Positions 18,054-26,370 of a stretch of DNA of 64,000 bases are shown here, one piece after another; the stretch's first letter is position 1; each line of letters starts with the position of its first letter. The DNA is from an uncultured Acetatifactor sp. (GTDB lineage: Bacteria; Bacillota; Clostridia; Lachnospirales; Lachnospiraceae), in assembly GCF_910585425.1 (NCBI RefSeq), contig NZ_CAJUCP010000019.1, forward strand, positions 11,431-75,430. Reading direction: 5' to 3'. The position numbers and the translations under genes are program-made. The notes beneath the pieces are model-generated. The model was not told the origin of the DNA, did no database searches, and saw only the letters and a program-made list of their open reading frames with translations.

Positions 18054-20276
18054 CTACTTCCCTTCCGCCATCTTCAACTGGGCCGTCACCAGCCCGTAGT
18101 AAATTCCCTTCTTCTCCAGCAGCTCATTGTGTGTCCCGATCTCCGCGATGCCGTGCTTGTCGATTACTACAAGTCTGTCAGCATTCCGCAGGGTGGACAG
18201 CCTGTGGGCGATGGCAAAGGTGGTGCGGCCTTTCACCAGCCGGTCAAGGGCCTGCTGGATCAGGAACTCGCTCTCCGTGTCCAGGGCCGAGGTGGCCTCG
18301 TCCAGAATCAGAAGCCTTGGATTGTTCAGGATGGCCCTGGCGATGGCGATCCTCTGCCGCTCCCCGCCGGAGAGGTTGTAGCCGTGCTCGCCTACGTAGG
18401 TGTTGTAGCCGTCCGGCGTCTTGCAGATGAAGTCATGGGCATTGGCCGCCTTGGCCGCCTGGATGACCTCCGCCATGGTGGCGTCCTGTCTGGCGAAGCG
18501 GATGTTGGCCAGGATGCTGCCGGAGAACAGGAAGGTCTCCTGGAGCACCACGCCGATCTGGGAGTGCAGGCTCTCGGCCTTCACGTCCCGCAGGTCCACG
18601 CCGTCCAGCGTAATCTTTCCCTGATCCACGTCGTAGAGCCGCATGATCAGGTTGATCAGGGTGGATTTCCCCGTGCCGGAAGCGCCCACCAGCCCGATCA
18701 TCTCCCCGGGCTTCACCTGGAAGCTGATGTTCTCCAGCACCGGCTCATAGGTGTGGTAGCCGAAGGACACCCGCTGGAAGTCGAAAGCGCCCTCAATCAG
18801 GAATTCTTTGCTGTCCTCCCTGTCCTTGATTACAGGCTCCTCGTCCAGCACGTCATAGATGCGGTTCAGGCTGGTGATCATCTGCATGACCATCCTGGGA
18901 AGGTGGGTCATCCAGCTCAGCGGCCCGAAGAGATATCCGCAGTAAGTGACGAACTGCACCAGCTCGCCCAGGCTCATGTCGCCGTTCAGCACATCCATGC
19001 CGCCGAAGTACACGGCGATGTAGGACCCCGCCCCCAGCAGGAACATCAGTATGGGGAAAAAGATGGCCCAGAAGGTCTCATTGCGCCTGCTGATGTCCGC
19101 GTATTCCTCGGCTTTCTTTTTGAAGCGCGCCGCCTCCCGCTCCTCCTTCCCGAAGGACTTCACCACCCGCATGCCGGAGATGATGTCCTGCAGGCTGCTG
19201 GCCAGGTCGTCGGACTTCAGCCACTGCTTGTGGAAGATGCTGTGGATATGGTGCCAGAACGCCCTGGTCACGGCGAACACGATCACGATGAAAAACGTGG
19301 ACAATAACGTCATCTTCCAGCTAATCATGAACATCACGATCAGGGACACCACCATGGTCAGCAGGGTGGAGAACATGTCCCCGAACACCTCTTCCATGAA
19401 GCTGCGGATCTGGTTGGTGTCCCGGGAGACGCGGTTGAGCAGCTCCCCCGGCTTCCTGTTGTTGATGAAGGACAGGGAGAGGGACTGTATCTTATAGTAG
19501 AGCTTGCGGCGCAGGCTCATGCTCAGGGCGCTGCCCAGGGACACGCACTGCCAGTACCGATAGACGTCCAGCAGGATGCGCGCGATCAGCATGGAAAAGG
19601 TGATTCCGATGAAGATCCACAGCTCCCGCCAGCTACCGCTTCCTGTAGACAGCGTACCGTCAATGAATTCACGCTGTACCATGGGTATGGCCAGGTTCAT
19701 GGCGGAAATCAGCGCCATCATCAGGGAAATCAGCAGCAGCTTCCCCACATACTCCCCGCAGAGCCCCATGAATTTCTTCAGGATGTCCGCCTTGCCCTCG
19801 CAGTAGGGGCATTTGCTGGTGCCGGGGAGGGCCCGGCCGCATTTCTCGCAGTATTTCTCATATTCCAGGCTCACCACCTGCTCCGGCCTCTCCCCTGTCC
19901 CCAGGGATTCGATGACGGACTGGGCCCCTCTGGCCAGGTATGCCACCCGGACGATATGCCGCATGGAAAAACGCGCCGCACAGATGACCTGGCCGTCCCT
20001 TTTCGTCACGATGACGATGCCGCTGTGCACCTGGTGCTCGCACTTGATTTTCTCGCATTCCGCCAGCGGAAACTGCGCGGAGAGCTTATCGTCCTGCAGC
20101 ACCAGGAAGCGCGCCCCCGTCACCACCAGGAAAATCTTCCCGGTGTAAGCTTCCCTGGCCTGCATCTTCCGGCTGTCGAATTCCAGGTCCACGGGCACGC
20201 AGTACAGCACCTCTTCCCCGGCCGAAAGCCCCAGGGCCTCCCGCTGGGGCCCTGTCAATGTATACAATAGTTTCAT
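18054..20276 (-). CDS. ABC half-transporter with N-terminal domain and zinc ribbon (exporter subunit 2)
   Basis: The 740-residue protein has an unusual N-terminal domain (1-140) rich in beta-strand, then a zinc ribbon CEKCGRALPGTSKCPYC (about 150-170), a six-helix exporter domain (about 180-480) and an ATPase. Walker A is GASGTGKST, the signature LSGGERQRIAIARA, Walker B LLILDEATSALD, and the H-loop IAHRLS. Normal half-transporters are about 580 residues, so the first 160 are extra. A sister protein with the same layout is encoded at 22436-24775; the two probably form a heterodimer with the DUF1854 protein between them. The exported substrate is unknown. Confidence 0.88.
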   Translation of the reverse strand: MKLLYTLTGPQREALGLSAGEEVLYCVPVDLEFDSRKMQAREAYTGKIFLVVTGARFLVLQDDKLSAQFPLAECEKIKCEHQVHSGIVIVTKRDGQVICAARFSMRHIVRVAYLARGAQSVIESLGTGERPEQVVSLEYEKYCEKCGRALPGTSKCPYCEGKADILKKFMGLCGEYVGKLLLISLMMALISAMNLAIPMVQREFIDGTLSTGSGSWRELWIFIGITFSMLIARILLDVYRYWQCVSLGSALSMSLRRKLYYKIQSLSLSFINNRKPGELLNRVSRDTNQIRSFMEEVFGDMFSTLLTMVVSLIVMFMISWKMTLLSTFFIVIVFAVTRAFWHHIHSIFHKQWLKSDDLASSLQDIISGMRVVKSFGKEEREAARFKKKAEEYADISRRNETFWAIFFPILMFLLGAGSYIAVYFGGMDVLNGDMSLGELVQFVTYCGYLFGPLSWMTHLPRMVMQMITSLNRIYDVLDEEPVIKDREDSKEFLIEGAFDFQRVSFGYHTYEPVLENISFQVKPGEMIGLVGASGTGKSTLINLIMRLYDVDQGKITLDGVDLRDVKAESLHSQIGVVLQETFLFSGSILANIRFARQDATMAEVIQAAKAANAHDFICKTPDGYNTYVGEHGYNLSGGERQRIAIARAILNNPRLLILDEATSALDTESEFLIQQALDRLVKGRTTFAIAHRLSTLRNADRLVVIDKHGIAEIGTHNELLEKKGIYYGLVTAQLKMAEGK

Positions 20277-20345
20277 AAGAATTCCTTTCTGCCATGTTTC
20301 TTCATGGATTCTTCAGAACAGGCTGCTGGGCTTTTCCGTGCAAGG

Positions 20346-21629
20346 CTACCACAGCAAAGGCCAGCTGAGCCCCTGTGAATGATTGCTGCTTTCATCGATG
20401 CAATGAGCGGTTTCACCTGTTTCATCCACCAGGTATTGACCATATTCATCCAGAATATCCCACACGCCATTCTGAGCCGTGCCATAGAAATCCTTTATCC
20501 TTCCAGCCCAATTGGTCTCTTCCATTTCTATTCTGCCATTATACAATCCATCCACAAACTCTCCCGATATCTTCGTCCAAAAAGCGGTAGGCTCCTCGAA
20601 TCTGCCAATCGTCACCTTAAGCATTTCCGTCCCCGGGCCATTTGGCAAATTGTTTGCCCAGTTCCCCTCAAAGACGGAATACTCCCCATTGTAATGTTCC
20701 TCATCGTTCCTCTTTGGCATAAACGAAATCCCATATCCGCTGCGCTTTCCGTTCTCCCAGGAACCATAATAGAACAAATTATTAAAATATGCTATCCCAA
20801 TCCCATCTGGTTCTCCCGCTTCATTCTTGTCGCCCCGGTAGCATCGCTCAATGACCCAGGCTGGCATATTGCTATATTTATCAGAAACGGCGATTTCCAA
20901 TGCCCTGTCATAATCTTTTGCAGCAAAGGCCTCTTCCATTTCTGCCAAAAAGCTCTGTGCCAGGATGCCATGAAGCCCGCTGGCTATCCGATAGTCGCTC
21001 TCGGCTTCTATCCGGACAAAATCAGGGATGTCACTGTCAACGTACGAAACCACCGTAATCTCCGCTTTTCCATCCCTTCTCTGCATATCCGCCATCTCGC
21101 CGCCGGAGATAACCGCCCTCGCCGCCTCTTCTCCGTCAGCCTGCTCGATGCTGCATTCCACAGTCCCTTCTATCAGATACACCCGCATATGGTCTTCTCC
21201 TGGCACCTCTATCCATCCGCAGGTTCCCCGTATGCCGACCACCATCGTAGAAGTCCGGATTTCCAGCGATTCTTCGTCGGAGAGCGGCTGTGTCACGTTG
21301 AAGAACAGCTTGCCCGAATGGACGGTCAGCTCCAGTTTATCCTTGTTCTTTTCCACTTCCACCTGACTCTCCACATCCAACTTGGTCAGTTTCGTGCTGT
21401 CCAGATCAATCCACGCATGGCTTTCTGATTCTGTGCCTACGCTGTAGCCCGAATAAAGCCCCATCTGCTGGAAAATGTCGATATTTTTGCCTTTTGCGTT
21501 CAATACACTGACATTTCCTTCTGTCTTCACAAGATGCATTGTCGTTGCCTTTTGTCCGCATGCCGTACATGCCAGAACGGAAAACAGGATAATGATGCTG
21601 ATTAAAAAAATCATTTTGGTGCGGTTCAT
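20346..21629 (-). CDS. FecR-domain lipoprotein with MORN-like repeats
   Basis: The 427-residue protein has a lipoprotein signal (lipobox CTAC, Cys24). A FecR-like beta domain follows (residues 30-190), with the usual VGIRGTCGWIEVPG strand and YLIEGTVECSI. The C-terminal half contains MORN-type motifs such as FYYGSWENGKRSGYG, YNGEYSVFEGNWANNLPNG and SGEFVDGLYNGRIEM. It should sit on the outer face of the membrane. Its gene lies between the DUF1854 and second ABC genes with short gaps, so it is part of that operon; it may sense or scaffold the exporter at the cell surface. This domain combination is not one I recognise as a described family. Confidence 0.85.
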   Translation of the reverse strand: MNRTKMIFLISIIILFSVLACTACGQKATTMHLVKTEGNVSVLNAKGKNIDIFQQMGLYSGYSVGTESESHAWIDLDSTKLTKLDVESQVEVEKNKDKLELTVHSGKLFFNVTQPLSDEESLEIRTSTMVVGIRGTCGWIEVPGEDHMRVYLIEGTVECSIEQADGEEAARAVISGGEMADMQRRDGKAEITVVSYVDSDIPDFVRIEAESDYRIASGLHGILAQSFLAEMEEAFAAKDYDRALEIAVSDKYSNMPAWVIERCYRGDKNEAGEPDGIGIAYFNNLFYYGSWENGKRSGYGISFMPKRNDEEHYNGEYSVFEGNWANNLPNGPGTEMLKVTIGRFEEPTAFWTKISGEFVDGLYNGRIEMEETNWAGRIKDFYGTAQNGVWDILDEYGQYLVDETGETAHCIDESSNHSQGLSWPLLW

Positions 21630-21694
21630 ATTGATTTTCTCCTCTTTTGCGCGGAAAAAGCATTGCCAATTGCACTCCGAAAAACCTGCGGCTA

Positions 21695-22327
21695 CTAAAT
21701 GAAAAGATCCAGCCTCTTCCTCTCCAACACGCTCAGCTGATAAAAATCAGGGATTTCATACCGGTTCCCGTCGATGTCCGTCACCAGCAGCCTGGAATCG
21801 CTTAAATGGATTACCGCGTCCCCGCTCATCTGGGTGGTGAAGCGGCATGCGCCGAAACTGGTGACTACATTCCAGTAAGCATATCCATACTCGTCCTTCA
21901 CATCCAGCACCTTGGTGATGATGGGCCTAAAATACCGGAGCTTAATCTGCTCCCGCAGCATCTCCTGCTGGTCTTTCTCAATGTCTGAAAGTTTCTCGAT
22001 GATGCCGATTTCCTTCGCCTTCTCGTCCGCCTCCCGGATGGAGATGAACTCCTCGGGATTGGTCAGCGGGAATGTCAGATACACGCCTACCCGGGCATAT
22101 TCCCTGGAACCTCCCCCTTCTCCGGGACGCTCGTCTTCCGCAGAATCCTTCTCTCCCGCGCCCTTTATCTTCAGCGCCACGAATCCGCCTTCTGTCCGGG
22201 TGAATTCCGCGTTCTCCTTTGTGAGGAAACGCATCTCCAAAAGCTCCTCCGACTCCTTCTTCAGAGCCTCCTCGTCAAACTCCTGTAAATCCAGGAGATC
22301 CTGTCTGTTGTTATCCTGTCCTTCCAT
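21695..22327 (-). CDS. DUF1854-family ABC transporter accessory protein
   Basis: The 210-residue protein (ATG at 22327) ends with a DUF1854 domain: LRYFRPIITKVLDVKDEYGYAYW, then TSFGACRFTTQMSGDAVIHL and LLVTDIDGNRYEIPDF. The N-terminal 90 residues are charged. DUF1854 proteins are encoded beside large ABC half-transporters, including those linked to cyanophycin genes in other bacteria. No cyanophycin synthetase or cyanophycinase gene occurs in this window. It has no signal peptide or membrane helix, so it should bind the cytoplasmic side of the exporter. A longer TTG start at 22351 is possible. Confidence 0.85.
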   Translation of the reverse strand: MEGQDNNRQDLLDLQEFDEEALKKESEELLEMRFLTKENAEFTRTEGGFVALKIKGAGEKDSAEDERPGEGGGSREYARVGVYLTFPLTNPEEFISIREADEKAKEIGIIEKLSDIEKDQQEMLREQIKLRYFRPIITKVLDVKDEYGYAYWNVVTSFGACRFTTQMSGDAVIHLSDSRLLVTDIDGNRYEIPDFYQLSVLERKRLDLFI

Positions 22328-22435
22328 AATGTCTGTCCCTTTCCGTAACAAAGCCTCTTTGGCTCCGTGTCAATATCCTCATAGCGATGGTGCAGCCAAG
22401 CGCAAAAGCCGCGTCCGGAAGAATCATTCCGGTCA

Positions 22436-24775
22436 TCACACTTCGATGCCCCGCATAGCCAGAGCCTTGGTCTGCAGCTCGCTCAATTTATAAAAAGTCC
22501 CTTTCTTCGCCATCAGCTCCTCATGGGTCCCCGACTCCGTCAGCCTGCCGTCATCCAGCACGATCAGGTGCGTGGCATTGCGCAGCGTGGAGAGCCTGTG
22601 GGCGATGGACAGCACCGTCCTGCCCTTCTCCAGCCGCTCCAGGGATTTCTGGATGGCCAGCTCCGTCTCCGTGTCCACCGCCGAGGTGGCCTCGTCCAGA
22701 ATCAGTATCTTCGGATCCGCCAGGATGGCCCTGGCGATGGAGATTCGCTGCTTCTCACCGCCCGAAAGCGAGCGGCTGGAGGAACCCAGCAGGGTGTCGT
22801 ACCCCTCCGGCATCTTGCAGATGAAATCATGGGCATTGGCCTGTACCGCCGCGTGGATGATCTCCTCCCTGGTGGCGTCCGGCCTGGCGTATGCGATGTT
22901 CTCCGCCACCGTGCCCATGAAGATATAGGTCTCCTGGGACACCATGGCCACATTCCTGCGCAGCTCCTGGAAGCCGTAGCGCTTCACGTTGACCCCGTCC
23001 ACCAGCACCTCCCCCTCCTGGGTGTCATAGAGCCTGGAGATCAGGTTCACCAGCGTGGACTTGCCCGCGCCGGAGCGCCCTACGATGCCGAACACCTCCC
23101 CTGCCTCCACATGGAAGCTGATGTCCTTCAGGATAGGCTTGTGGGCCTCATAGCCGAAGGTCACGTTCCGCAGTTCGATCTCTCCCCGCAGCTCCTTGGG
23201 CCGCAGAGGATCCGGCACTTCCTTCACCTCAGGCACCGCGTCGATGATCTCGAACATGCGCTGGGCGGAGTTCATGCACTGGGTGTACCAGCGGATCACC
23301 CTGGAGAAAAAGTCCAGCGGCCACTGGAGCTGCCCCACATAGCCGGAAAAGGTGATCAAAAGCCCCAGTTCGATATTGGAGCCGCCGATGATCATGGCGC
23401 CGCCCACAGCCCACACGAGGAAGCTGATGGTGTCCTCCACGGAACGGTACAGCGCATAGAACTTATTGTCATAGCGCGCAAGGTCCATCTCTGCCGTGCG
23501 CACCTTGCCGTTGTTCTTCTTAAAGCGGGTCATCTCCTGATCCTGCTGTCCGAAAGCCTTCACCACCCTGGCCCCTGTGAAGTTCTCGTTCATCTGGCCT
23601 TTCAGACGGCGGTTGGCCCTGTGCCTCTTTCCGTAATAATGCCACAGATGGGGCATCATCCGGTAGCTGATCACCACCAGCACGGGCATCAGCATGACGG
23701 ACATCAATGCCAGCAAGGGATCTAGCAGGAACATGATGACGATTGTGGCCAGTATGGTTCCCACATTGACGAAGAAATTCGGTATGCCGTCTATCAGGAA
23801 GCCTGAAATCTCCTCCGCGTCGTCCGACACACGGGTCATCAGGCCGCCGGTCTGCCGCTTGGAATAGAAGCTGATGGACAGCCTCCCCATGGAGGAGAAT
23901 ACCTGGCTCTTCAGCGTAGCCACCACCGACGGGGCAATCCTGGCCGCCAGCACGCCCTGGAGCATGGCAAGCGCCTGGATGACCACCTTGGTCAAAATCA
24001 TGGAGACCACCAGTACGGTCAGCGCCGTGACGAAGCGGCCTGCGGGCAGGTGCAGCAACGCCAGGAACTCCTCATTGCGTGCCAGCACCTGATCGTACAG
24101 GATGGTGCCGCTCAGATAGGGCCACACCAGATTCAGCACTGCCGTCCCGCAATAGCAGAGGATCATCACTGCCAGGTATCTCTTATAGGGCTTGAAATAG
24201 GACAGCACCCGGAACAGGATGGACTTCTTGTCCATGCATTTGGGGCAGACCTTCCGCTCCTGGTCGGGATAGATCATGCCGCACTTGGGGCAGCACTCCT
24301 TCCCCTTCTCCACGTTCAGGTCCTCCTCGGTGATCTCCTCCGCCTTCTTCAGCTTCTGGAAAATGCTGCAGACCTTGAGGAAGATTCCCATCTTGGTATT
24401 GGAAAAATGGCAGAGGTTGCGCTCCACCCCGTCGATTTTAGCCATCAGCACCCCTGTGGCCACCTGGCGCAGCACTTCCATCTCCTCCACCCTGTCCAAT
24501 TCGAATATCTGCAGGGCGGGCTCCGCCCCGAGAGCGGCGTCCTCCTCTATCTGCCATCCGCCGTACCCGCCGAAGCGGTATTCCACGGCCTGCCCCTTCT
24601 CCGTCTTCTCCCGGTAGGGGTAGGCGGCCACCAGCAGCTTCTCCTTCGTGAGGGCCACGATGGTATCGGCGAACCGGTACTCCATATCGAAATCAGCCAT
24701 CGCCGCGAAGATGATGCCCTCTTCCTTCACGCCGTACTTCCCGGCAATGCTGACAAAACTTTTCGGTAACTTCAT
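22436..24775 (-). CDS. ABC half-transporter with N-terminal domain and zinc ribbon (exporter subunit 1)
   Basis: The 779-residue protein has an N-terminal beta-rich domain (1-155), a zinc ribbon (CPKCGMIYPDQERKVCPKC, about 160-182), six membrane helices (about 195-490) and an ATPase. Walker A is GRSGAGKST, the signature LSGGEKQRISIARA, Walker B ILILDEATSAVD, and the H-loop SIAHRLS. It is the first large gene of the operon, preceded by a promoter, leader ORF and terminator that suggest attenuation. The DUF1854 gene lies 108 bases downstream. Both ABC subunits appear to have complete ATPase motifs. Multidrug or peptide export is plausible but not shown. Confidence 0.9.
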   Translation of the reverse strand: MKLPKSFVSIAGKYGVKEEGIIFAAMADFDMEYRFADTIVALTKEKLLVAAYPYREKTEKGQAVEYRFGGYGGWQIEEDAALGAEPALQIFELDRVEEMEVLRQVATGVLMAKIDGVERNLCHFSNTKMGIFLKVCSIFQKLKKAEEITEEDLNVEKGKECCPKCGMIYPDQERKVCPKCMDKKSILFRVLSYFKPYKRYLAVMILCYCGTAVLNLVWPYLSGTILYDQVLARNEEFLALLHLPAGRFVTALTVLVVSMILTKVVIQALAMLQGVLAARIAPSVVATLKSQVFSSMGRLSISFYSKRQTGGLMTRVSDDAEEISGFLIDGIPNFFVNVGTILATIVIMFLLDPLLALMSVMLMPVLVVISYRMMPHLWHYYGKRHRANRRLKGQMNENFTGARVVKAFGQQDQEMTRFKKNNGKVRTAEMDLARYDNKFYALYRSVEDTISFLVWAVGGAMIIGGSNIELGLLITFSGYVGQLQWPLDFFSRVIRWYTQCMNSAQRMFEIIDAVPEVKEVPDPLRPKELRGEIELRNVTFGYEAHKPILKDISFHVEAGEVFGIVGRSGAGKSTLVNLISRLYDTQEGEVLVDGVNVKRYGFQELRRNVAMVSQETYIFMGTVAENIAYARPDATREEIIHAAVQANAHDFICKMPEGYDTLLGSSSRSLSGGEKQRISIARAILADPKILILDEATSAVDTETELAIQKSLERLEKGRTVLSIAHRLSTLRNATHLIVLDDGRLTESGTHEELMAKKGTFYKLSELQTKALAMRGIEV

Positions 24776-24833
24776 TCCACACTCCTCCCATTTCCTCTCC
24801 CGGTCCCACAGAACGCATTCCGCTCATAAAAAA

Positions 24834-24864
24834 ACCATGGCTCCTACACACGGGTAGCCATGGT
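24834..24864 (-). terminator. Intrinsic terminator/attenuator upstream of the ABC-DUF1854 operon
   Basis: A perfect 9-bp stem (ACCATGGCT/AGCCATGGT) with a 13-base loop is followed on the minus strand by seven Ts (24828-24834). It lies only 53 bases upstream of the first ABC gene and 85 bases after the leader ORF. No complete gene precedes it on this strand apart from the leader ORF, so it is best read as an attenuator. Confidence 0.8.
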
Positions 24865-24948
24865 CCACTCTACACATTCTGTTCCTGACATGCAAGACTA
24901 GCGATGAACTCAATCTGCAATGGAATGTCCTGTTCCCATGAAACGACT

Positions 24949-25044
24949 TCATTCCATGGAACAGCCCCTTTCCACTTCCCCGGGAGGCGATTTTCTGACT
25001 GTTTTCCGTTGTGATATCTGATTCCTTCTCAATGTAGTCTTCAT
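24949..25044 (-). CDS. 31-residue leader peptide upstream of the ABC exporter operon
   Basis: An ATG at 25044 has a near-perfect AAGGAGG site eight bases upstream and opens a 31-codon frame ending in TGA at 24949. The peptide is basic (MKTTLRRNQISQRKTVRKS, then PPGEVERGCSME). It begins some 30 bases after the predicted transcription start. The last codons lie in a self-complementary TTCCATGGAA (24952-24961) and near segments that can pair with downstream GGAACAG copies. The position, RBS quality and following terminator resemble leader peptides of antibiotic-induced ABC exporters such as BmrB of Bacillus subtilis. Translation is not proven. Confidence 0.65.
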   Translation of the reverse strand: MKTTLRRNQISQRKTVRKSPPGEVERGCSME

Positions 25045-25074
25045 AATTGCTGCCTCCTTTCCTTTATTTTTCAG

Positions 25075-25087
25075 ACTAAAGTTTAGT
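25075..25087. promoter_or_regulatory. 13-bp palindromic operator overlapping the -10 of the ABC-DUF1854 promoter
   Basis: ACTAAAGTTTAGT is a perfect palindrome around a central G/C and overlaps the first bases after and within the -10 box. Such placement is typical of a MarR-, GntR- or TetR-type repressor site. The regulator is not identified. Confidence 0.6.
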
Positions 25088-25113
25088 ATAAGCACATTTT
25101 TTAAGAATGTCAA
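25085..25113 (-). promoter_or_regulatory. Sigma-A promoter of the ABC-DUF1854 operon
   Basis: On the minus strand TTGACA (25108-25113) and TATACT (25085-25090) are 17 bases apart. The start of transcription would be near 25077, giving a leader RNA of about 300 bases before the first ABC gene. Confidence 0.85.
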
Positions 25114-25191
25114 CCGCTTTTTTCCAAAATACGTTAAAATTTCTTAAAAAGACTGTATTAGCTCTTTCAGGGGGCATGCCGCCTTTTCTGC

Positions 25192-26214
25192 CTACGCTCT
25201 GAACGCTTCATATATGTCGTTCAGCAATATGCCCTCAGGGTCGCAGCCGTATTCCCAGAACATGATGCCGCCCAGCCCTTTTTCCCTGACATAGTCTGCC
25301 TTGATCCGTAGGCTCTCCCCATCGTCATAGCTGATGAAGCAGTCTCCGTTGAAGAGATAGGGAGCCTTGCCCGCATCATCCCAATAGCGTTTGTAGCCGT
25401 TCTTGTCTATGTAGTCCCGTGCAAGCTCCCGGTATCCCGGGCCGCCCATTCCCACCGTTCCGGCTTCCCTGCCCAGACCGTCTCCGCCGCCCTTTACCTC
25501 TTTCCAGAGCCTTGCGTAAAAAGGTACGCCCACTATCAGCTTCTCAGCCGGCACGCCTGCCTCCAGGAACGCTTTCACCGCCTTGTCCACGCATACGTCG
25601 AATAGATTGGTCGTCCCGGGATACAGGGAGGCGTGATGCCCCGTCACTTTGACGAAGCCGCCCTGGAGATCATAGGTCATCAGCTGTACATAGTCCAGAT
25701 ATTCCTGCGCCTGCGCCATGTCCGTATGCAGGGTAAAATAAGTGTCTCCCCCTGCGGCGATGGTGAGCATCCTGCCGCTTCCCAGGGCGTCCAGCTCCTG
25801 ACGCAGTTTCGCCAGGAACAATGTGAAGTTCTCCTTGTCCCGCATATCGGCCGCGATTCCCGCAAGGGCGAAGCAGGGATACTCCCAGTCGATGTCTATG
25901 CCGTCCAGCTTATACGCCGCCACCAGCGCGGCCGCGCTCTTTGCCGCCTTCTCCCGGGTGTCCTCCGTCATGGCTGCCTGCGAGAAGCCGTCCGCGCTCC
26001 AGCCTCCGATGGAAAGGATGATTTTGATTTCCGGATGGATCCTGCGGATGCGCTCCAGATCCTTCTCCTTTCCCGCGCCTTCCTCCCATATAGTTTCTTT
26101 ATCCCGGATATGCCCAAACGCAATATTGATTACATCCAGCTTTCTGATGTCCTCCTCCCGCATTTGACCCAGATTTCTGGTCCCTACATAGCCGATCACT
26201 TTCTTCTCATTCAT
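25192..26214 (-). CDS. GH18-family chitinase-like glycoside hydrolase, intracellular
   Basis: The 340-residue protein contains the GH18 catalytic motif DxxDxDxE as DGIDIDWEYP, with Asp104, Asp107, Asp109 and proton donor Glu111. The substrate-assisted strands IILSIGGWSADG, MTYDLQGGF and VGVPFYARLW follow in family order. It is a single domain without signal peptide or binding modules, so it probably acts in the cytoplasm on imported N-acetylglucosamine oligomers, or serves as an endo-N-acetylglucosaminidase-like or spore-lysin-like enzyme. The ATG at 26214 has AGGAGG nine bases upstream; upstream in-frame ATGs are too close to it. It has its own promoter. Confidence 0.88.
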   Translation of the reverse strand: MNEKKVIGYVGTRNLGQMREEDIRKLDVINIAFGHIRDKETIWEEGAGKEKDLERIRRIHPEIKIILSIGGWSADGFSQAAMTEDTREKAAKSAAALVAAYKLDGIDIDWEYPCFALAGIAADMRDKENFTLFLAKLRQELDALGSGRMLTIAAGGDTYFTLHTDMAQAQEYLDYVQLMTYDLQGGFVKVTGHHASLYPGTTNLFDVCVDKAVKAFLEAGVPAEKLIVGVPFYARLWKEVKGGGDGLGREAGTVGMGGPGYRELARDYIDKNGYKRYWDDAGKAPYLFNGDCFISYDDGESLRIKADYVREKGLGGIMFWEYGCDPEGILLNDIYEAFRA

Positions 26215-26258
26215 TGCCATCAACCTCCTCTTTCTGACCATTCTGTAGTATCTCTTTA

Positions 26259-26287
26259 AATATAATTACGTTTTTGAAGAATGTCAA
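26259..26287 (-). promoter_or_regulatory. Sigma-A promoter of the GH18 gene
   Basis: TTGACA (26282-26287) and TATATT (26259-26264) on the minus strand are 17 bases apart. The -35 region (GGTTGACATTCTT, then AAAAA) is almost the same as in the ABC-DUF1854 promoter. Confidence 0.8.
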
Positions 26288-26294
26288 CCAAAAA

Positions 26295-26329
26295 GACAGC
26301 CTTTCCGAAAAATATCCGGTCCGGCTGTC
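26295..26329 (-). terminator. Intrinsic terminator of the acidic lipoprotein gene
   Basis: GACAGCC/GGCTGTC forms the stem, followed by five Ts on the minus strand. The T-run abuts the -35 box of the next promoter. Confidence 0.8.
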
Positions 26330-26370
26330 CTTTTGATAGATTTTTACCCGATTTACATCGGCTTGTCTGA

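Noticed and set aside
17997..19307. A 436-codon plus-strand frame
   Set aside because: It is antisense to the ABC transporter ATPase region, where conserved codons keep the opposite frame open; its composition (His/Gln/Val-rich) is typical of such shadows.
22523..23725. A 400-codon plus-strand frame
   Set aside because: Antisense shadow of the first ABC half-transporter gene.
24949..24963. TTCCATGGAA at the end of the leader ORF resembles the junction of the 18-bp hexapeptide repeats
   Set aside because: Only about ten bases are shared and the adjoining unit sequence is absent, so a chance match at a simple palindrome is the likelier explanation.
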